Shown: piece by piece, positions 14,501 to 17,717 of the stretch
Position numbering within the stretch: the stretch's first letter is position 1
Layout: every line of letters starts with the position of its first letter
Assembly (NCBI GenBank): GCA_947460795.1
Contig: CANHJA010000018.1
Span: forward strand, 1-17,717
Direction: 5' to 3'
DNA from: Bacteroidota bacterium
GTDB taxonomy: Bacteria > Bacteroidota > Bacteroidia > Chitinophagales > Chitinophagaceae
DNA: 17,717 nt
Made by a program: the position numbers and the translations under genes
The notes under the pieces: generated by a model
Databases searched by the model: none
Told to the model about the DNA's origin: nothing
What the model saw: the letters and a program-made list of their open reading frames with translations, nothing else

Positions 14501-14862
14501 TAGATTATATTTTCCGTGCATTGGGTTACGAATATTTAGGTCGTACCGATTTAGTACATGTGCAAGCACCTCTTGGCGTTGCAGAATTGGACGAATGGGA
14601 TGTGCCTGTAGAAGGGAAAGAAGAGTTATCGAATGTTAGAGTAACCGCTTTGTCATCTAAACCTCCAATGAACTCTGAAGCAAATTTACAGCCAGCTAAA
14701 ATGGCGGTAGCTACTGCGATTGCAATGACTGACATTGAAAAAAAGAAACTCATGGGAACCAGTGCAGATGCACCTGTTTGTAGAAGCTGTGGAAATATTA
14801 CCCTTCGCAATGGAACATGTTATATGTGTCCTAATTGTGGAACCACAACAGGATGTTCTTAA
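11509..14862 (+). CDS. nrdJ: Adenosylcobalamin-dependent (class II) ribonucleoside-diphosphate reductase
   Basis: NrdJ reduces ribonucleotides to deoxyribonucleotides for DNA synthesis using a thiyl radical made by AdoCbl, so it needs no oxygen and no second subunit. Key residues: HACF (Cys183) and TACN (Cys403) as the redox pair, and NPCSE (390-394) with Asn390, thiyl Cys392 and Glu394; the 11-residue gap between Cys392 and Cys403 equals that in well-studied NrdJ proteins. KYGSGVGTNYSNIRGEGE (210-227), GGTTRRAAKM (255-264) and APTGTIGLVMDCDTTGVEP (589-607) line the active site. A charged linker (about 840-900) leads to a TSCPD-type domain (905-1010), and the C-terminus has CRSC...CYMCPNC and a final Cys1116, a zinc-ribbon-like or swinging-thiol tail. 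At 1117 residues it is the long form. The upstream region shows no cobalamin riboswitch. A strong terminator follows. Confidence 0.96.
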   Translation: MSKKATSSTSTGLQFQRYYTNDSKSVYDLFEYDYRTSVIRNPNGEVIFELKNVEVPAHWSQIATDILAQKYFRKAGVPQEDGTLGRETSVKQVAHRMADCWRQWAEKYNYFNSKEDAQVFYDELVYTILNQSCAPNSPQWFNTGLHSSYGITGKPQGHYFVNPTSGELEKSQNAYERPQPHACFILSVNDDLVNDGGIMDLWVREARIFKYGSGVGTNYSNIRGEGEKLSGGGTSSGIMSFLKIGDRSAGAIKSGGTTRRAAKMVCLDLDHPEIEQFVNWKVEEEKKVAALIAAGYSHDYEGDAYKTVSGQNSNNSVRVPNEFFKALENNEDWELKARTDGKVMKKIPAKDLWEQIAYAAWRCADPGTQYDTTINEWHTCPEGGRIRASNPCSEYMFLDNTACNLASMNLRRFYNEETLQFDVTGYEYVARLWTVVLEVSVLMAQFPSKEVAQLSYDYRTLGLGYANLGSLLMVQGIPYDSEKALGIAGALTAIMTGVAYKTSAEMARHLGTFSKYEENKKHMLRVMRNHRAAAYDAQDAYDSIEIKPQGIKAQFCPDYLLTAATKAWDDAVQMGEKYGYRNAQATVIAPTGTIGLVMDCDTTGVEPDFALVKFKKLSGGGYFKIINQSIPLSLKNLGYNEKEADAIVKYAKGHGTFAGAPFINHQSLSEKGFLAEELKKLDAAVESAFDIQFVFNHYALGEECLQRLGFTPEQYMNPTFYLLDELGFKNEEISVANDYVCGTMMLEGAPLLKEEHLPVFDCANKCGKRGERYIHHTGHIKMMGATQPFISGAISKTINLPNEASIEDIKECYQLSWELGLKANALYRDGSKMSQPLSNKSDKKEKEEKSTEETIQAIAENVMHDLGKLTIDELLEEVNKRVQASPDTQLKRQLSRIVERKTLPAKRRGYTIKSKVGGQAVFLRTGEYSDGTLGEIFIDMAKEGATMRSLLNCFAIAVSIGMQYGVPLEEYVDKFIFTRFEPAGMVEHPNIKNATSIVDYIFRALGYEYLGRTDLVHVQAPLGVAELDEWDVPVEGKEELSNVRVTALSSKPPMNSEANLQPAKMAVATAIAMTDIEKKKLMGTSADAPVCRSCGNITLRNGTCYMCPNCGTTTGCS

Positions 14863-14886
14863 AATTAAATTAATTCTATTAAACTC

Positions 14887-14918
14887 AAAAAGGAGCAACT
14901 TTCGTTGCTCCTTTTTTA
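14887..14918 (+). terminator. Intrinsic terminator of nrdJ
   Basis: A 13-bp perfect stem (AAAAAGGAGCAAC 14887-14899 with GTTGCTCCTTTTT 14904-14916), loop TTTC, and six T. It lies 24 bp after the nrdJ stop codon. Confidence 0.93.
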
Positions 14919-14955
14919 TTAAAATAAAATGGATTTATGAAGATTAAACTATGAA

Positions 14956-14986
14956 TTGCTATCCACATTTTTAAAAAATATAGCAA
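14956..14986. repeat. Inverted repeat between nrdJ and rmuC
   Basis: TTGCTAT (14956-14962) and ATAGCAA (14980-14986) flank an inner, nearly self-complementary ATTTTTAAAAAAT stretch. It lies about 110 bp before rmuC. A regulatory role is possible but not supported by anything else; a second short inverted repeat (AAACTAA 15044-15050, TTAGTTT 15056-15062) is nearer the gene. Confidence 0.25.
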
Positions 14987-15098
14987 CTTAAAAAACAGCG
15001 TATATATTTCAAGAGAAATTTTATGCAATAATTAAAAACATACAAACTAAAAACGTTAGTTTTAATATTACAATACCTTCATCAAAATAGAAAACTTT

Positions 15099-16541
15099 AT
15101 GACAACAACAGAAATATTACTTATCCTTGGAATCATTCTTTTACTGATAAATTTATTGGTCACACTTAATAAAAAGAGCAATTTCAATTCAAATGAATTA
15201 AAAAATGAAATTGTCAAATTAAACCTTGATGTTTCAAAAATTGACCCATTGATAAGAAGCGAATTTTCGGGGAATAGAAATGAAATTCAAAAAAATGCAA
15301 AAGAATCAAGAGAAGAATTAAGCAATTCTATCAAAAATTTAAGTTTGGAAATTTTGAATTCAGCGAAAGAAAATAGAATTGAAATGACCAATTCTTTAAA
15401 ATCATTTGAAGAAAAATCGGTAACAAATGCTAAAGATTTAAATGAATTTCAACGAAATAAATTTAATGATTTACTACAAAAACAAGAACAAATAAAAACA
15501 GACACCGAAAATAAACTTGAGAATATAAGAGAAACAGTTGAAAAAAAGTTACACATTCTTCAAGAAGACAATAATAAAAAATTGGAAGAAATGAGGGTGA
15601 CAGTTGACGAAAAATTACAACGCACACTTGAAAAAAGATTGAATGATTCATTTACACTCATTAGTGAACGATTGGAATTAGTTCACAAAGGTTTGGGCGA
15701 AATGCAAACACTGGCCATTAGTGTAGGTGACATTAAAAAAGTTATGACAAATGTAAAATCGAGGGGAATAATGGGTGAATACCAATTAGCCAATATTTTA
15801 GAAGACCTTCTCACAAATGAGCAATATGAAAAAAATGTGAAAACAAAAGTTGGCAGTGGCGTAAATGTTGAGTTTGCTATTAAACTGCCCAACAATAATA
15901 GTTTAGAAAAAACATTGTGGTTGCCAATAGATTCTAAATTTCCAAAAGAAGATTATGAAGCGCTTGTAGATGCTTATGAAGATGGAGACCCTTTGAAATT
16001 AGAAAATTTGAGAAAAGCATTTAAAAATTCGATTATAAAAAATGCAAAAGACATTAAAGAAAAATACATCGATCCACCGAACACAACAGAATATGGAATT
16101 ATGTTTTTGCCATTTGAAAGTTTATATGCAGAAGTATTGAGAACGCCAGGACTTTTTGAACTGTTACAGAAAGATTTTAAAATAACCATTACAGGGCCTA
16201 CAACATTGAGTGCATTATTAAACAGTTTGCAAATGGGTTTTAGAACATTGGCTATTGAAAAAAGAAGCAGTGAAGTTTGGGATATTTTGGGAGTTGTAAA
16301 AACAGAGTTTGGAAAATTTGGAACGATATTAGAAAAAACTAAAAAGAAATTGCAGGAAGCGACCAATACCATTGATCAAGCAGGAGTAAGAACGAGAGCC
16401 ATTGAAAGGCAATTAATTAATGTTCAAGAATTACCAACAAGTGAAAAGCATTTGAAAATTGAAAATGAAATTAATTCAGAAGCAATCGATATAAAAGACA
16501 ATATAGAAAATAGGTTATTTAATGAAACTGAGTCTCAATAA
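15099..16541 (+). CDS. rmuC: RmuC family DNA recombination protein
   Basis: RmuC proteins are linked to limiting recombination at inverted repeats and are thought to act as nucleases, though the biochemistry is poorly known. The 480-residue product has an N-terminal membrane segment (residues 5-23), a long charged coiled coil (about 30-195, with many Asn/Lys/Glu heptads), then the RmuC core: SRGIMGEYQLANILEDLL (221-238), VEFAIKLP (257-264) and WLPIDSKFP (274-282). Glu227, Asp278 and Lys280 fit a PD-(D/E)XK nuclease arrangement. Later conserved stretches are YGIMFLPFESLYAEVL (332-347) and GPTTLSALLNSLQMGF (366-381). The acidic tail (450-480) varies in the family. The ATG at 15099 gives a normal N-terminus. 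A small muconolactone-isomerase-like gene follows after 57 bp in the same direction and may be co-transcribed. Confidence 0.93.
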   Translation: MTTTEILLILGIILLLINLLVTLNKKSNFNSNELKNEIVKLNLDVSKIDPLIRSEFSGNRNEIQKNAKESREELSNSIKNLSLEILNSAKENRIEMTNSLKSFEEKSVTNAKDLNEFQRNKFNDLLQKQEQIKTDTENKLENIRETVEKKLHILQEDNNKKLEEMRVTVDEKLQRTLEKRLNDSFTLISERLELVHKGLGEMQTLAISVGDIKKVMTNVKSRGIMGEYQLANILEDLLTNEQYEKNVKTKVGSGVNVEFAIKLPNNNSLEKTLWLPIDSKFPKEDYEALVDAYEDGDPLKLENLRKAFKNSIIKNAKDIKEKYIDPPNTTEYGIMFLPFESLYAEVLRTPGLFELLQKDFKITITGPTTLSALLNSLQMGFRTLAIEKRSSEVWDILGVVKTEFGKFGTILEKTKKKLQEATNTIDQAGVRTRAIERQLINVQELPTSEKHLKIENEINSEAIDIKDNIENRLFNETESQ

Positions 16542-16598
16542 AATAGTATAAAATTAGAATAATGAGCTACATTGCAAGTTCAATCGAAAATAAATAAA

Positions 16599-16865
16599 AT
16601 GACCAGAGTACAAGCAATTTTAACATTAGACATGGAAAATATTCCAGAAAATTTTCTTGAAATTATTAAGCACGAGCAAGAAGTGGTTGCAAAGTGGAAA
16701 GAGGAAGGAATTTTAGAAAACTTATTTTTAAGACAAGAACGAAATGGTGCTGTATTAATTTTTAACGATATTGATGAAGAAAAAGTGAAAGAACTAATGA
16801 CTACACTTCCTTTATACAAGCTAAAAAAAAGTGTAGAATACTTTAACTTAATTAAACAGTTTTAA
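16599..16865 (+). CDS. Small muconolactone delta-isomerase-like (ferredoxin-like fold) protein
   Basis: The 88-residue protein resembles the muconolactone isomerase / YCII-like group of dimeric alpha-beta barrel proteins: strand VQAILTLD (4-11), helix NFLEIIKHEQEVVAKWKEEG (18-37), strand NLFLRQERNGAVLIFN (41-56), helix DEEKVKELMTTLP (59-71), and a last strand with the conserved LYKLKKSVEYFNLI. In characterised members the domain isomerises muconolactone in beta-ketoadipate degradation, but none of that pathway's genes is nearby, so the role here is open. The frame also has a TTG at 16572, but the ATG at 16599 is preferred because the first strand begins right after it. It follows rmuC by 57 bp with no terminator between them. 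Confidence is good for the fold group and low for any function. Confidence 0.78.
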   Translation: MTRVQAILTLDMENIPENFLEIIKHEQEVVAKWKEEGILENLFLRQERNGAVLIFNDIDEEKVKELMTTLPLYKLKKSVEYFNLIKQF

Positions 16866-16918
16866 TTTCAATCGAAAACATTGAAATATACTTTTAATTA
16901 AAAAGTTATGTAATTAAA

Positions 16919-16951
16919 TTGATCAATTTTAAAAAATTAGTTTGATATTTG
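16919..16951 (+). promoter_or_regulatory. Possible promoter of the 16973 gene
   Basis: TTG (16919-16921), 22-base spacer, GATATTTG (16944-16951), one mismatch to TAnnTTTG, ending 21 bases before the start codon. The distance to the ATG matches that of better promoters in this window. Confidence 0.3.
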
Positions 16952-16972
16952 AAACATTAAAACAATATATAA

Positions 16973-17611
16973 ATGAGTAAAAAAATAATATTCTCTTTAG
17001 GTTTAGTTGCAATAAGTATCTGTTCTTATGCTCAATCGGCTGCATACAAAAGCACCATGCAAGGCTTAATTATAAAAATGGGAGCTGCACAAACTGCAGA
17101 AAGCTTTTTGCCTGTACAAAATGGATTTGAACGAATTGCGTCAGCAGAAACGAAAGAATGGTTGCCTAAATATTACTCAGCTTATAGCGCTATTATGCAA
17201 GCCATGCTATTAACTGATAAAAGTTTGGTAGATGGTATTTTAGACAAAGCAGATGAATCGTTAAACCAGGCAATGTTAATCAATTCAAATGATGAATTAA
17301 TGGTACTTCAAGCGCTTTCAAAAAGCACAAGAATTGGAGTTGATCCTATGTCTAGAGGAATGAAATTCGGAATAGAATCTGCAAAATTATTAGAACAAGC
17401 AAAAAAAATAAATCCTGAAAATCCAAGAATTTATTTTTTACAAGCGCAATCTGCTTTTTACACTCCAGAAGCATTTGGTGGAGGGAAAGCGAAAGCAAAA
17501 GAATTATTTTCGACCTCAATTCAAAAATATGATTCATTTAAAACATCAAATGATTTAATGCCTAATTGGGGCGCTGCTCAGGCAAAAGAAATGCTAGAAA
17601 AATGTAAATAA
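16973..17611 (+). CDS. Exported helical-repeat (TPR-like) protein of unknown function
   Basis: The 212-residue product has a signal peptide (residues 1-21, ending SYAQ) and a mature part that looks all-helical. Segments such as YYSAYSAIMQAMLL, ILDKADESLNQAMLINSND (89-107), KLLEQAKKINPENPRIYFLQAQSAFY (138-163) and AKAKELFSTSIQKYDSF (174-189) have the small-large residue pattern and PENPRIYFLQA turn of degenerate tetratricopeptide repeats, so a periplasmic scaffold or binding role is likely (inference). The YTPEAFGGGKAKA segment (163-175) seems family-specific. I recognise it as a Bacteroidota hypothetical family without known function. There is one Cys, near the C-terminus. A one-mismatch -7 element (GATATTTG, 16944-16951) with TTG at 16919-16921 lies 21 bases before the ATG, so it probably has its own promoter; a strong terminator follows. 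Confidence 0.8.
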   Translation: MSKKIIFSLGLVAISICSYAQSAAYKSTMQGLIIKMGAAQTAESFLPVQNGFERIASAETKEWLPKYYSAYSAIMQAMLLTDKSLVDGILDKADESLNQAMLINSNDELMVLQALSKSTRIGVDPMSRGMKFGIESAKLLEQAKKINPENPRIYFLQAQSAFYTPEAFGGGKAKAKELFSTSIQKYDSFKTSNDLMPNWGAAQAKEMLEKCK

Positions 17612-17630
17612 TATTTCACAATCTTTAATA

Positions 17631-17671
17631 AAAAAAAGACCGTTCTCCTATTTGGTAACGGTCTTTTTTTT
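17631..17671. terminator. Intrinsic terminator of the 16973 gene
   Basis: A 14-bp stem (seven A plus GACCGTT, 17631-17644, with AACGGTC plus seven T, 17657-17670), 12-base loop, and one more T. The A and T tracts make it usable from either strand, so an unseen minus-strand gene to the right could share it. The remaining bases to 17717 hold nothing recognisable. Confidence 0.92.
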
Positions 17672-17717
17672 ATTTATTTAAAATAGTAATTTAATTCACT
17701 AATTAAAATAATACCAA

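Noticed and set aside
15974..16372. A 132-codon open frame antisense to rmuC
   Set aside because: It lies fully inside a well-supported gene, and its residues resemble reverse-frame translation rather than a known family. The same holds for other open frames opposite purL, dxs and nrdJ.
16562..16597. An 11-codon open frame between rmuC and the next gene, ending just before its ATG
   Set aside because: Far too short to judge and no sign of selection; chance is the simplest explanation.
16572..16598. TTG start for the muconolactone-isomerase-like gene
   Set aside because: The ATG at 16599 directly precedes the first conserved strand; the nine extra residues have no support.
16579..16878. A 12-bp direct repeat (TTCAATCGAAAA at 16579-16590 and 16867-16878) flanking the muconolactone-isomerase-like gene
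   Set aside because: By rough estimate, repeats this short are expected by chance in a window of this size and base composition, and no mobile-element features accompany it.
16866..16886. Hairpin TTTCAAT / ATTGAAA just after the muconolactone-isomerase-like gene
   Set aside because: Only seven AT-rich base pairs with no good T-run, so it was not listed as a terminator.

Overview
This is an AT-rich chromosomal window that most likely comes from a member of the Bacteroidota. The evidence is: A-rich leaders without clear Shine-Dalgarno sites; several matches to the Bacteroidota -7 promoter element TAnnTTTG just upstream of start codons; signal peptides ending in Gln (for example ...TFSQ, ...GYTQ, ...SYAQ); and several protein families I know mainly from this phylum. 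A short-form PurL (about 730 aa) and a cobalamin-dependent ribonucleotide reductase hint at a Chitinophagales-like or related lineage, but that placement is only a guess. There are no rRNA or tRNA genes, CRISPR arrays, insertion sequences or phage genes. The window reads as a core-genome segment with a few lineage-specific exported proteins.

Layout. 1-2200: purL (purine synthesis). 2258-2659: a small exported protein of the DUF1566/Fib_succ_major type, followed by two hairpins in tandem. 2814-3287: coaD (coenzyme A synthesis). A symmetrical terminator separates it from the convergent pckA (4956-3352). 4957-5251 is a divergent control region with an unexplained 12-bp hairpin plus T-run. 5252-6346 and 6399-7658 are two exported proteins in the same direction: one built of about nine 35-residue repeats, and one with an amidotransferase-like fold that databases often call 'asparagine synthetase B'. 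dxs (9628-7709, isoprenoid precursors) converges on them. After a 325-bp gap come an RsmI-like methyltransferase (9954-10652) and, only 2 bp away and convergent, a small membrane-anchored protein (11071-10655). A 437-bp AT-rich region leads into nrdJ (11509-14862), which ends at a strong terminator. Then come rmuC (15099-16541), a small muconolactone-isomerase-like protein (16599-16865) and an exported helical-repeat protein (16973-17611), closed by a strong terminator.

The genes do not form one pathway. They are mostly single-gene transcription units: central metabolism (purL, coaD, pckA, dxs, nrdJ), nucleic-acid maintenance (rmuC, the RsmI-like gene) and cell-envelope proteins of unknown role. 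I see no convincing new multi-gene system. The best leads are the repeat protein at 5252 with its neighbour at 6399, the orphan hairpin at 5177-5211, the divergent RsmI-like enzyme, and the recurring short-leader promoter geometry.
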